A stretch of 64,000 bases of DNA. Source: Stenotrophomonas sp. SAM-B (GTDB lineage Bacteria; Pseudomonadota; Gammaproteobacteria; Xanthomonadales; Xanthomonadaceae). Each line of letters starts with the position of its first letter. The stretch's first letter is position 1. The DNA lies in the NCBI RefSeq assembly GCF_013387485.1, contig NZ_JABBXB010000002.1, forward strand, positions 568,405 through 632,404, written 5' to 3'. A program made the position numbers and the translations under genes. Positions 1-7,745 of this stretch are shown piece after piece. The notes beneath the pieces are model-generated. The model did not search any database, was not told the DNA's origin, and was given only the letters and a program-made list of their open reading frames with translations.

Positions 1-617
1 ATGAGCGACTGTGTCACGACTTCAGCCTCATCGATACCGATCGAGCCCACCAAGGTGCCGCGAAGCCCTACGGCAGATCGGATCGAGCCTAGGGTCTGGA
101 AGAATGTGTGCTTTGCCGAGTTTTTTCCGCAGCTCGGACAAAAGTACGCGGCGCCAATGTAGGAGTACCTGCATTCGCAGCCTTCACATACCGCCCGCAA
201 CCGCATAGGTTCTGCTGATGCGATGGGGAGCAGAACCGCATCGCGCCCCCCCCTGGCTTCAAGAGTGATGCGAAGGAATGAGTTTGGACTCTGCCTTCTT
301 TTCGACTCGCTCGCATCCTCCCGGATGGCCCTGTTCAAACAATTGACCACGGTGCCAAGTGCGAATTCGCGAGCTGCCTCTACCTGCGCTATAGTGAACC
401 ATGATTTCGCCGGGGCTGCATGTCGACAAGCGGGGCAGAAGACCTCCTCGTCGCGGACGATGTTCTTCCAGTCCTCATTGTGAACTTTGAATTGGAAGAG
501 GCACCCAGGTGAGGGACATTCCTTGTCCCAGTAACCTTCAGCATCGCTTTCTAACGGCACCGATACTTGTTGCAGTTGAGCCAGTCGCTCCAGCTCCTTC
601 TTCATATGTTCGAACAC
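1..617 (-). CDS. Two-zinc-ribbon protein, 3' end outside window
   Basis: An open frame runs leftward from a GTG at 617 (an AGGGGGA ribosome site lies a few bases upstream; an ATG at 605 is the alternative) and leaves the window without a stop, so only the first 205 residues are visible. It encodes two cysteine-pair zinc ribbons. The first uses ECPSPGC and, about 25 residues later, FCPAC. The second uses CEGC and FCPSC near the visible end. A helical, charged stretch lies between them. A run of eight G within the frame (C on the plus strand near 246-253) keeps the two ribbons in one frame, so a one-base length change there would split the gene. I do not recognise a named family. The composition suggests a cytoplasmic nucleic-acid or protein-binding accessory protein; no function is claimed. 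Confidence 0.7.
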   Translation of the reverse strand, partial: MFEHMKKELERLAQLQQVSVPLESDAEGYWDKECPSPGCLFQFKVHNEDWKNIVRDEEVFCPACRHAAPAKSWFTIAQVEAAREFALGTVVNCLNRAIREDASESKRRQSPNSFLRITLEARGGRDAVLLPIASAEPMRLRAVCEGCECRYSYIGAAYFCPSCGKNSAKHTFFQTLGSIRSAVGLRGTLVGSIGIDEAEVVTQSL

Positions 618-801
618 GACGTCCCCCTTTTATTTGAATCAAGGGTGGCCCTGATTGAATTCGATATCAAGGCTTCCCTTCAGCGCCCCGATCGCGCGCT
701 CGGGGCAACATCGTACGTCCGCTTTGGGTCGGCAGCTGCCCTCCCCTACCCCCGATAAACATCCCTAATCAACTGCGCCAAGCGCCCATCCTCTCTCTCG
801 G

Positions 802-1080
802 CTACAAGCGGCCGTTCACATCTTGGGAATTGAGCTGGCCCACGAAGCGGCTCGGCTTGAACGAGTTCTGGTACCCAGTGATGTGCGCCTCCTCGCCTGC
901 ATAGTAGGTATTCAGCCCGATTGCGATACCGCGCTGACCGATGGCGAGCAGAGCTTGTGCCGAAATCGATATGCCGTCATTGCTGTTGCCCAGGAAAAGG
1001 CCGCAGAACAAATCAGGCGGGAACCGTGCCAATGACTCCCAACAAAGCGAAACCAACGTACAGGCAAGTCTTCCAGACCT
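802..1080 (-). pseudogene. Frameshifted 3' remnant of a small membrane protein
   Basis: On the minus strand one frame encodes a hydrophobic segment (about 1013-1075, ending FALLGVIGTVPA then a stop). The next frame continues without a gap as a protein-like tail, beginning PPDLFCGLFLGNSNDG and ending at a stop at 802. Read together they look like one protein with a membrane segment and a polar C-terminus, broken by a single frameshift near 1015-1030. No start codon with a convincing ribosome site belongs to it, and upstream it collides with a fragment on the opposite strand. I do not recognise the family. It may instead be chance coding, so confidence is low. Confidence 0.3.
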
Positions 1081-1099
1081 TGGGGATGCTGGCCGGGTC

Positions 1100-1370
1100 G
1101 CCGATTCCGCCAACGGCTGCCGGGGCCTGCAGTGGCACCCCGGCGCCAGAGCCCGCGCCCGCGCCCTCGCCCAACGTCACTTCACCCAAGAAATATACGA
1201 TCGATGAGCTGAGGCTGGAGTTGCCGCGAAACTGGTCCGGGAACTGGGTCGGCTTCGACGACGAAACCAACAACCGCTACGCGCGTTTCGAGGCGGACTT
1301 GGAGCGGCCTGGGCAGCTGGAACTGGAAGTGCGGGTGGATGAAACGCGGCTGAGGCAGGGATTCGCCTGA
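1100..1370 (+). pseudogene. Truncated paralogue of the 2347-2937 secreted protein
   Basis: The plus-strand frame ending at 1370 contains a lipobox-like AAGAC, a Pro/Ala-rich linker and then about 60 residues that align with the middle of the minus-strand protein at 2347-2937. KYTIDELRLELPRNW here matches TYTKHGLKLQLPGNW there, followed by an acidic stretch and LELEVRVDET against LNLEVTINVVHT. The frame stops soon after, so the C-terminal half of the family is missing, and no proper start or signal sequence is joined to it. I read it as a decayed copy, in opposite orientation to its better-preserved relative. Confidence 0.45.
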
Positions 1371-1388
1371 TGCTGGAATCGATGACCT

Positions 1389-1640
1389 TTACCCTTTGAC
1401 CCGGGATCCCCAGGTGGCGGAGTTCCTCGGATAGACAGGAATCGGCTGGTCCGCACTCCGGTCGTAAGACGTGGCCACCGTGCCGGCACTTGATTGATAA
1501 GACTGCGTCAAGATCGTTGCAGTCGCATCCGTCTCTTCGTAGAGCGCTCGATCGATGCGCAGAAGGGCCTTCGCAGCGTTGATCGCGGCACGCCGCTGTA
1601 TGTTGCCTAGCACCCCACCGACGCGGTACCTGCCCGCCGC
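1389..1640 (-). pseudogene. C-terminal remnant of an unknown protein
   Basis: The last 75 residues or so of a minus-strand frame ending at 1389 have protein-like composition, with segments such as NAAKALLRIDRALYEETD and a Thr/Ser-rich tail ending SATWGSRVKG. The upstream part of the same open frame looks like shadow coding over a neighbouring gene, so only the C-terminus of the original protein seems to remain. No family was recognised. It lies between two other remnants, in line with a patch of repeated recombination. Confidence 0.3.
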
Positions 1641-1681
1641 ATGGTGCGGGACCGCGTCTCCGTGTTTCCCCACGTGAAGAA

Positions 1682-2308
1682 CTAGATGCCTTCGCTGATC
1701 GAGGTGACGGGGTTGCTCTGCACGGGACCATCGCCCGTCGCAAAATCGGCGCGGATGACACCGAGCCCACTGGCGCACCAATAGTCCACGCGCGCGTCAT
1801 CTACCGACACCTGCAGATGGCACGTATGTTCGAAGGTGCGTGGCCCAGCGGCAAGGGGCAGTTCGATGGTCGCGAAACCGACGAACGTGATCGTCGCATC
1901 GAACGGCAGCAGGCGCTGTGCGAGGCGCATGCCAGTGGACTGGACCTTGGTGCCGCGGGCCACGTGGTCTGGGTAGGGCTCCGCATCTGGAATCCGGACC
2001 TCCCCGGCCGGGATCCCTAGCCCATGCATGCCAGTGGATTCGAGCGCAATGGGCCGGTAGGTACCAGGGTCGTGGTACTGCACCACCGTGCCACCCCCAT
2101 GCTCGTCCGACAGGGTCACGGACACCGCAATCACGTCCCTGTTGTCGTAGCGTGCTGACTCGATGCGCGTGTGGGATGCGGATGTCGATAGCTCCACACC
2201 CGGCTGCAGGACGAAACAAGATGCGAAGCTGGGAGCAGGAGTCGCCGCGGCGGCCGCGTCTACGGCCAGCGCGATTGCAAGCAGCAGGAGATTCGGAAAA
2301 CGCTTCAT
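1682..2308 (-). CDS. Secreted hypothetical protein
   Basis: The protein has 208 residues and a clear Sec signal peptide: MKRF, a hydrophobic core LLLLAIALAVDAAAAA, and a likely cut after the alanine run near residue 22. The mature part is about 185 residues, mostly predicted beta (short alternating hydrophobic segments such as VIAVSVTLSDEHGG and ATITFVGFATIELPL), with three cysteines that could form a disulfide in the periplasm. I do not recognise the family. It lies 38 bases downstream of the next secreted protein (2347-2937) on the same strand, so the two are probably co-transcribed. Confidence 0.6.
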   Translation of the reverse strand: MKRFPNLLLLAIALAVDAAAAATPAPSFASCFVLQPGVELSTSASHTRIESARYDNRDVIAVSVTLSDEHGGGTVVQYHDPGTYRPIALESTGMHGLGIPAGEVRIPDAEPYPDHVARGTKVQSTGMRLAQRLLPFDATITFVGFATIELPLAAGPRTFEHTCHLQVSVDDARVDYWCASGLGVIRADFATGDGPVQSNPVTSISEGI

Positions 2309-2346
2309 GCAGGTTCCTAAGATGGCGTGCGCAGGGCACGAGTCGT

Positions 2347-2937
2347 TCAGTCCGCGAACGTCACGGTTTCCATGATCTTCTGCATGCCCGCTTCCGCGGC
2401 GCTGCGATTCGCCTCAACCGTCCAAGTGGATGCGTAGCAGTTCCACTCCTCGCCGCACCGCTTGACGGCCAGTACGTGCAGGCGCTGGGCATACGGTTGA
2501 TCGTCTTCGAAAAGGTTGTTCTGGAACTGCGTGGCATGCGCCTTCACGCCTGGCGCCAGCTGGTAGGCCGAATACTTGGGGGGTCCGTAGTATTCGCTGT
2601 CCTCCACATCCAGTGAGTACGAGTGGGCGGCCCAATCCGGCAACGAGAGGGCCTCGCTCGTGTGGACGACATTGATCGTGACCTCTAGGTTCAACACTTC
2701 GAAACGGGTCTTGTCGGCTTCGATGATTAGACGCCGCTGGTTCTCCCCGTCACTGGGATGGTCTTCCAGGACCGTCCAGTTTCCAGGCAACTGCAACTTC
2801 AACCCGTGCTTCGTGTAGGTCCTAAGCGACGCAACGTCTGGCGCGGCAGCTGGCTCGACGACGAGGTTCTGCGAAGCGCCCACGACAGGGGCAAGACAGG
2901 CGACACAGATCAGGCTGTGGAGCAGGAGAGGTCTCAC
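2347..2937 (-). CDS. Secreted hypothetical protein (196 aa)
   Basis: The frame is open far upstream, but the gene most likely starts at a GTG at 2937, with a GAGGAT ribosome site a few bases before it. This gives VRPLLLHSLICVACLAPVVGA, a normal signal peptide. The upstream extension instead contains pieces of transposase and pnp. The mature protein opens with a short beta segment around LKLQLPGNW, carries two cysteines late in the chain (KRCGEEWNCYAS), and ends in a helix resembling the C-terminus of periplasmic lipoprotein-like domains. Function is unknown. A truncated relative is found at 1100-1370. The neighbour at 1682-2308 follows by 38 bases. Confidence 0.6.
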   Translation of the reverse strand: MRPLLLHSLICVACLAPVVGASQNLVVEPAAAPDVASLRTYTKHGLKLQLPGNWTVLEDHPSDGENQRRLIIEADKTRFEVLNLEVTINVVHTSEALSLPDWAAHSYSLDVEDSEYYGPPKYSAYQLAPGVKAHATQFQNNLFEDDQPYAQRLHVLAVKRCGEEWNCYASTWTVEANRSAAEAGMQKIMETVTFAD

Positions 2938-3099
2938 GGGCAATCCTCGGATCGATAATGGCAGTGGATGGTAGAGAGGGCACGAAGGAGCCGCCATACA
3001 ACGAGTTGCAAACTTGCATTGGTGCCGCGGCAAACCAAAGGTCGGAAAGCGGAAAGGCGACCCGAGGGCCGCGCTTCCGCATTGACACAACAAACGAAG

Positions 3100-3243
3100 G
3101 TGGGCGGCCGATTGCTCGGCCGTCAGCCCTTCGCCATCCGACACGGCCTTGATCGACGGGCGATTCGGCCCGGCTTGGCAACTTCCAGCACCTTGACCTT
3201 CACCCGATCGCCTTCCTTCAGCACGTCCGACACCTTCTCGAAA
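3100..3243 (-). pseudogene. Fragment of pnp (PNPase S1 domain, C-terminus)
   Basis: Reading leftward from 3242, one frame gives FEKVSDVLKEGDRVKVKVLEV, the hallmark end of the S1 RNA-binding domain of polynucleotide phosphorylase. After a frameshift near 3170 the next frame gives PSIKAVSDGEGLTAEQSA, matching the RLSIKAV tail of the same protein. The fragment has no start, no upstream PNPase domain, and directly abuts a transposase fragment at 3244. The similarity is from memory of the family. Confidence 0.6.
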
Positions 3244-3408
3244 GGCGTTCTGGTTGGGCTTGCCGGGTTGGACGCATCGCAAGGTCACGCCGTTGGGTTT
3301 GGCCAACTGGCTGAGTGCTTCACTTAGAAACTCAGGACAGCTATCGGATCGTAGAATCTGCGGCAATCCGTACCGCCCGACGATACGACCGTGTTCAAGC
3401 TCGTTCCT
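3244..3408 (-). mobile_element. IS3-family transposase remnant
   Basis: About 55 residues of the integrase (rve) core of an IS3-type OrfB can be read: GRYGLPQILRSDSCPEFLSE, followed by ANGVTLR-like KPNGVTLRCVQPGKPNQNA. In active enzymes the matching motif is RSDNGPEF, with the catalytic aspartate in RSD, and the protein continues NAYIERFNRTYR. Here the protein stops being transposase immediately after NQNA, where pnp sequence begins. No terminal inverted repeats were found, so this is a fossil, not a working element. Confidence 0.65.
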
Positions 3409-3442
3409 GCAGCGCTCACCCCGCAGGGCACGGCGTTAGGCC

Positions 3443-3605
3443 ACAGGTGCATCCGGCAACCGCGCCAGTATGTCGTCCCGACAGGCGTCCAGAATCTCGT
3501 CGGCGAGCGCCGCATCATCCGGACAGGACCGCGACAACACCACCGCGCCCACCGCCTGCGCAATCAGGGCGATCCGCCGCGCACTGCTGCGCTCAGCGGC
3601 AGCGG
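3443..3605 (-). pseudogene. Copied 3' end of a TetR regulator gene
   Basis: About 160 bases here are nearly the same (roughly 95 percent, counted by eye) as the 3' end of the intact TetR gene at 14143-14730, in the same orientation. Both encode ARRIALIAQAVGAVV, then LSRSCPDDAALADEI and ILARLPDAP. The DNA-binding N-terminus is absent, so the fragment cannot be a regulator. It lies between the IS3 remnant and the 3' end of the DUF1264 gene. Confidence 0.75.
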
Positions 3606-3655
3606 CACCAGGCCAGCACCTTCGGACGTCCTGACCCTGGTCTCGACGTCCACCC

Positions 3656-4465
3656 TCACCTTCCTGAGCTGCCCTTGGACGTCGCATTCCTGTCCCTGCC
3701 GGACGGCGGGTCAGCATCTTTGGCACCGACGTGAGCATGTCCGCCGGTCGGGTCCTCGATCTGGATGACTGTCCCCTTCTGCCACGCATCCGCCCCTGCA
3801 TCGATGGGCGGCGTGGCGATGTCGGCACGGCGTTGTCGCTTGTCCTCACTACTGACGCCCAACCGCGCGTCGCGTGCAGCCACCATCGCCGGATCCGCTT
3901 GGCCATCGGCGGTGAAGCCCATCATCAGCTGCGGCATGCCTCGGGGCAGGTCCTTGTCCAGGTCTGTGTGCCAGGTGTGCCAGGTTTTGCCATACGTGTG
4001 GATGAGCTTCTCCATCAGCTCGTGCTCGGCCACCTCAGGGATCCCTGGCGCGATGAGCTGACCGGATTTCACCTCCTGAATGTGGCTGTGCCATAGCGCC
4101 TTCTCCTGCTCGGGAAGACCTGCGAAGAGCTTTTCGCTGATGATGTACTCCACCCCCATCAACTTGGCGTCTTTCACGTTGCCGTCGTAGATCGTGCACT
4201 GGATGACATCCTCGTTGAGGATGGAGCAGTAATGGTGCGCTTCCATCTGGACCTTCATCTGGCCATTGTAGAAATGGAACCCGTCCAGATAGGCGTTGAT
4301 GGCGTCGACCGGCGGTCGGTCCTGCAGCAAGGCGGCCCCGGTCTCGAGCGCTTTGGTCTTCGCGGTTTCTTCAGCCCCGGGTGCTTGGACGCTGGACTCT
4401 GTGTTCCCGCCCCCGCACGCAGACAGAGCGAAGATGACAGCGATACATACTACGGTTCGATGCAT
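3656..4465 (-). CDS. DUF1264 (OBAP-like) lipoprotein
   Basis: The product has 269 residues. The start chosen at 4465 has AGGAGAA upstream and gives MHRTVVCIAVIFALSACGGG, a lipoprotein signal with its lipobox cysteine. The body carries the conserved DUF1264 series: LDGFHFYNGQM, EAHHYCSILNEDV, QCTIYDGN, MGVEYIISE, LWHSHIQEVKSGQL, EHELMEKL, YGKTWHTWHTD and PQLMMGFTADGQ. The family is related to plant oil-body-associated proteins; the biochemical role in bacteria is not settled. The protein should be membrane-anchored in the periplasm or outer membrane. The last 35 residues are polar and low-complexity. It is transcribed alone; downstream lie only gene fragments. Confidence 0.85.
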   Translation of the reverse strand: MHRTVVCIAVIFALSACGGGNTESSVQAPGAEETAKTKALETGAALLQDRPPVDAINAYLDGFHFYNGQMKVQMEAHHYCSILNEDVIQCTIYDGNVKDAKLMGVEYIISEKLFAGLPEQEKALWHSHIQEVKSGQLIAPGIPEVAEHELMEKLIHTYGKTWHTWHTDLDKDLPRGMPQLMMGFTADGQADPAMVAARDARLGVSSEDKRQRRADIATPPIDAGADAWQKGTVIQIEDPTGGHAHVGAKDADPPSGRDRNATSKGSSGR

Positions 4466-4663
4466 TACGGCTTCTCCTGAACGTCCCACTCGCCCAGCCT
4501 GGTTCTAGCCCTTCGACCGTGGGGCGGCTGTGAACAGGTCTGCATGCCGTGCGCAGAAGACATGGCAGGCGTGTGTAGCAGGCCTTCACAGCTCTGCGCA
4601 CGAACCTAACGGAAAGAGCCCCTAGCTTCAGCGCTCCACCCGCCACCAACCTGGAGGACCATC

Positions 4664-5161
4664 ATGGCGATCAAGACCGCTGAAGACCTGTTCATCCACG
4701 AACTGTCGGACATTTACAGCGCGGAAAAGCAGCTGACCAAGGCGCTGCCCCGCCTTGCGCGCGCAGCCGCCAACCCGGACCTGGCCGCCGCCTTTGAAAC
4801 CCATCTGGAAGAGACCCAGGGCCAGATCGAGCGCATCGACCAGGTGGTCGAATTGCTCGGCATTCGTCTCAAGCGCATCAAGTGTGCCGCCATGGAAGGG
4901 CTGGTTGAGGAAGGGAAGGAAGCCATCGACAGCATCGAAGAGGGGCCGGTGCGCGATGCGGCTCTCATCGGCGGCGCCCAGAAGGTCGAACACTACGAGA
5001 TAGCGTCCTACGGCACGATCGCAGCGCTCGCCAAGCAGCTGGGCTACAAGGACGCGCTGCCGCTTCTCCTTGAAACCCTCGAAGAAGAAAAGGCAACCGA
5101 TGAGAAGCTGACGATCCTGGCCAAGTCGGGTGGGAATGCGCAGGCGGCAAAGGCCGCTTGA
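4664..5161 (+). CDS. YciE/YciF-type ferritin-like protein (DUF892)
   Basis: The 165-residue protein begins MAIKTAEDLFIHELSDIYSAEKQL, the diagnostic start of the YciF/DUF892 family, and continues as an all-helical ferritin-like four-helix bundle. Acidic residues and a histidine suited to a di-iron site occur in the helix EHYEIASYGTIAALAKQLGY and near the start. Family length is about 160-170, so it is complete. A TGGAGG ribosome site precedes the ATG by a few bases. Family members are induced by stress in enterobacteria. It is cytosolic. A hairpin at 5193-5217 follows before the next gene. Confidence 0.9.
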   Translation: MAIKTAEDLFIHELSDIYSAEKQLTKALPRLARAAANPDLAAAFETHLEETQGQIERIDQVVELLGIRLKRIKCAAMEGLVEEGKEAIDSIEEGPVRDAALIGGAQKVEHYEIASYGTIAALAKQLGYKDALPLLLETLEEEKATDEKLTILAKSGGNAQAAKAA

Positions 5162-5192
5162 GGCCCGTCGCCCCGGATTCGGCAGCTGATCC

Positions 5193-5217
5193 AGGAGCGG
5201 CATGCACCGCCGCTCCT
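5193..5217 (+). terminator. Hairpin after the YciF-type gene
   Basis: AGGAGCGG and CCGCTCCT form an eight-pair stem with a nine-base loop, 32 bases after the stop at 5161. No U-run follows, so intrinsic termination is uncertain; it may only protect the 3' end. Confidence 0.4.
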
Positions 5218-5284
5218 TCACTGCATGATCGAGCCGCTGCCGACGCCTTACGACCAGACGGACGATTGAGGTGGGAGGAAAGCC

Positions 5285-5833
5285 ATGAGTATTCCCAACC
5301 CTGCGCTCGTGATCATCGATATGTTCACGTTGTTCGACTTCCCGGAAGCCGCCCAAGCGAAGCCCAGTGCTCTGGAAGCAGCTCGGCACATCGCAAGGCT
5401 CGCGCGGCATTTCCGCGAGCGCGGCCATCCGGTCATCTACGCCAATGACAATTTCGCCAACTGGCAGATGGATTTCAAAGAGTTGGTGAGGCTCTGCCTG
5501 TCCACGGAGGGCGCGTCATCGGCGATCGCGAAAATCCTGCAACCGGAGCACGGCGACTACTTCGTGCTCAAACCCAAGCACTCGGCCTTCCTCGCCACCC
5601 CACTCGCCGTGCTGCTTGCCAAGCTTGGCGTAAGGGAGCTCGTCGTTGTCGGAATGACGGCCGAGTCCTGTATTACGGCCACGTGTTTCGATGGCAACGC
5701 CAGGGAGTATGAAACGATCGTGGTACAGGAAGCGGTCGCCGGCATCGGCTCCCGAAAGGCCACGGCCTTACGATTGCTCCAAGCATCCAGGGCAGCCACC
5801 GTCCTCAAACTGGCCAGCTACCTGCGCCGCTGA
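5285..5833 (+). CDS. Isochorismatase-like cysteine hydrolase
   Basis: The 182-residue protein has the Rossmann-like isochorismatase fold with all three catalytic positions: the aspartate of LVIIDMF (D12), a lysine in LKPKHSAF (K96 or K98), and the cysteine of VVGMTAESCI (C129). The cis-peptide motif GMTAE precedes the cysteine, as in the family. Such enzymes hydrolyse amides or vinyl ethers (nicotinamidase, isochorismatase, ureidoacrylate hydrolase), and this sequence does not decide which. A GGAGGAAAG ribosome site precedes the ATG. The 3' end overlaps the convergent TetR gene by 16 bases. Confidence 0.85.
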   Translation: MSIPNPALVIIDMFTLFDFPEAAQAKPSALEAARHIARLARHFRERGHPVIYANDNFANWQMDFKELVRLCLSTEGASSAIAKILQPEHGDYFVLKPKHSAFLATPLAVLLAKLGVRELVVVGMTAESCITATCFDGNAREYETIVVQEAVAGIGSRKATALRLLQASRAATVLKLASYLRR

Positions 5834-6435
5834 GGCGTTGCATAGGCCCGAAGAAACAGCGCGACGGTTGCATCGCTCCTGGAGACACGCCTGGGCCCGT
5901 GAGGCAAGCCATGCTCCGTGAGCACCAGTCTCAGGAAATTCTCGCTGTCAGCGGCGTTGGTCGGGCGTGCGGAAGCCTCCATGAAGACATCGTCTGCAAG
6001 CGTCAGATACGGTTCCAGCATCGCGTTCCACTGGTCTCTGTAGACGTCACTTGCGGCGCCAGAGCGCGACAACGACCGGCAGAACGCCTGACACGAAGCG
6101 TCCGCCGCCAATCTTCCGATGCCCTCAGCGATACGCTTCAAGGCTTCGCCAAGATCGGCAACTCCATGCATGTCGAGCATCCCTGAGGGCATCGATGCGA
6201 GGTGGCCGTCCATGACCGTCCTGTAAAGACGCTCCTTGTCACGGAAGTGCGCGTAGAGGGTGACCTTCGTGATACCACAGGCCTCTGCGATGCGCTTCAT
6301 CGTCGCACGCTCAAAGCCCTCCTCCGCAAACACGGTGGCGGCGGCATCAAGGATGCTCCTTCGGCTACGCGCCCTCGCCCGCTCCCAACGCAGCGTGGTC
6401 TTGCTTGCGCCGCCGGTTGAGGCCGCAGTGTTCAC
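5818..6435 (-). CDS. TetR/AcrR-family regulator
   Basis: The 205-residue protein has an N-terminal TetR helix-turn-helix at about residues 22-70 (RSILDAAATVFAEEGFERA, MKRIAEACGITKVTLYAHFRDKERLY) and a C-terminal ligand-binding helical domain. The second half of the C-terminus, with the LVLTEHG-like segment, resembles AcrR-type C-domains. The start ATG overlaps the stop of the upstream fabF-like gene by four bases (ATGA), so it is translationally coupled and forms the last gene of the efflux operon. It could regulate that operon or be sensed with it. The 3' end overlaps the convergent hydrolase gene. Confidence 0.88.
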   Translation of the reverse strand: MNTAASTGGASKTTLRWERARARSRRSILDAAATVFAEEGFERATMKRIAEACGITKVTLYAHFRDKERLYRTVMDGHLASMPSGMLDMHGVADLGEALKRIAEGIGRLAADASCQAFCRSLSRSGAASDVYRDQWNAMLEPYLTLADDVFMEASARPTNAADSENFLRLVLTEHGLPHGPRRVSRSDATVALFLRAYATPQRRR

Positions 6436-7709
6436 AGTCGCCCGAACAGCGCGCTGGCATTCACTCCGCCGAAGCCAAATCCATTGGTCAGGGCGAGCGC
6501 GATGTCCGCCTTCCGCGGCACGCCGCCTACGATCGTCAGTCCTTCCGCCAATGGATCCGGACGAATCAGATTGAGCGTCGCGGGCGCGATCTGATCACGC
6601 AACGCGAGCACGGTGAAGATGGCCTCGATGCCCCCCGCCGCCCCCAGCAGATGCCCGGTGCTGGACTTGGTGGCGGAGATCAGAAGATCGGGTCGGGTAC
6701 CGAACAGCGCACGCATCGCCGCGAGTTCTGCCCGGTCGCCCACCTGGGTGGACGTGGCATGCGCGTTGATGTGATCGACCTGCGCCGGCGTAATGCCTGC
6801 CTGTGCCAGCGCGATCTCTATCGCCCGCCGCGCCCCGCTGCCGTCGTCGGGGCCGGCTGTCAGATGGTAGGCATCGGAGGTCGTGCCGTAGCCAACCAGC
6901 TCGGCAAGCGGCTTGGCGCCGCGCGCCAAGGCGTGGTCCAGGCGCTCGATCACCAGCAACCCTGCCCCTTCGGACATGACGAATCCGTCCCGCTGCTCAT
7001 CGAACGGGCGAGAGGCTGCCTGGGGTGTGGCATTGAAGGAGGTGCTCAGCGCCTTGGCCGCCGCGAAGCCACCCAGGCTGACCCGGTGCATCGCCGCTTC
7101 CGCCCCACCGCACAACGCGATGTCCGCCTCACCGGACCTGATCAGCCGTGCTGCATCACCGATGGCCTGGACGCCCGCTGCGCAGGCCGTGACGGGCGCA
7201 CCCTGCGGACCCTTGAACCCATAGCGTATCGACGCCTGCCCTGCCGCCATGTTGGCCAGGAAAGTCGGCGCAGTGAAGGGCGACAGCCGGCCAGGCCCAC
7301 GGCTTTCGGTGGTGTGGACCGCATTGACGATCGATCCAAACCCGCCGATGCCCGTGGCAATCACGGTCGCCGTTCGCAGCAGCCCGCGCTCATCGGCATC
7401 ATGCCAACCCGCCTGCGCCAGCGCTTCATGCGCGGCGACCAGCGCAAACTCAACGAACCGGTCCATCTTCTTGAGATCTTTCGGCGCGATGATCCCGGTC
7501 GAGTCAAAGCCCGCCTCCGGGTCTTGAACACGGTCAGGCACGCGGCCGCCGACTTCGCAGCCGGTCCCCGCTGCAAGATCGGCACCCAGCGTCCCGATCC
7601 CGGAGCGCCCCGCCAAGAGGCGCGACCAGACGGTTTCAACCCCGCAGCCGAGTGGGCTGACCACGCCCATTCCGGTCACCACGATGCGGTCTTTGTCAGC
7701 AATGCTCAT
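6432..7709 (-). CDS. FabF-type beta-ketoacyl-ACP synthase
   Basis: The 425-residue protein is a complete KAS II-type condensing enzyme. The N-terminus reads RIVVTGMGVVSPLG. The Cys-His-His triad is C176 in VTACAAGVQ, H317 in HINAHATSTQVGD and H353 in SSTGHLLGAAGG. The reaction is decarboxylative condensation of malonyl-ACP with acyl-ACP in the cytosol. The gene is not in a fab cluster. It lies 36 bases after an RND pump gene and is coupled to a TetR gene, so it is probably an accessory synthase making or tuning a special acyl chain rather than the housekeeping FabF. The exact chain is unknown. Confidence 0.9.
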   Translation of the reverse strand: MSIADKDRIVVTGMGVVSPLGCGVETVWSRLLAGRSGIGTLGADLAAGTGCEVGGRVPDRVQDPEAGFDSTGIIAPKDLKKMDRFVEFALVAAHEALAQAGWHDADERGLLRTATVIATGIGGFGSIVNAVHTTESRGPGRLSPFTAPTFLANMAAGQASIRYGFKGPQGAPVTACAAGVQAIGDAARLIRSGEADIALCGGAEAAMHRVSLGGFAAAKALSTSFNATPQAASRPFDEQRDGFVMSEGAGLLVIERLDHALARGAKPLAELVGYGTTSDAYHLTAGPDDGSGARRAIEIALAQAGITPAQVDHINAHATSTQVGDRAELAAMRALFGTRPDLLISATKSSTGHLLGAAGGIEAIFTVLALRDQIAPATLNLIRPDPLAEGLTIVGGVPRKADIALALTNGFGFGGVNASALFGRL

Positions 7710-7745
7710 GAATCACTTCCCATATAAAAGAGGTCCGGGCCAATG

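Noticed and set aside
2347..3366. A single 339-residue gene for the whole open frame
   Set aside because: The first 140 codons contain transposase and pnp pieces in different frames; the GTG at 2937 starts a normal secreted protein.
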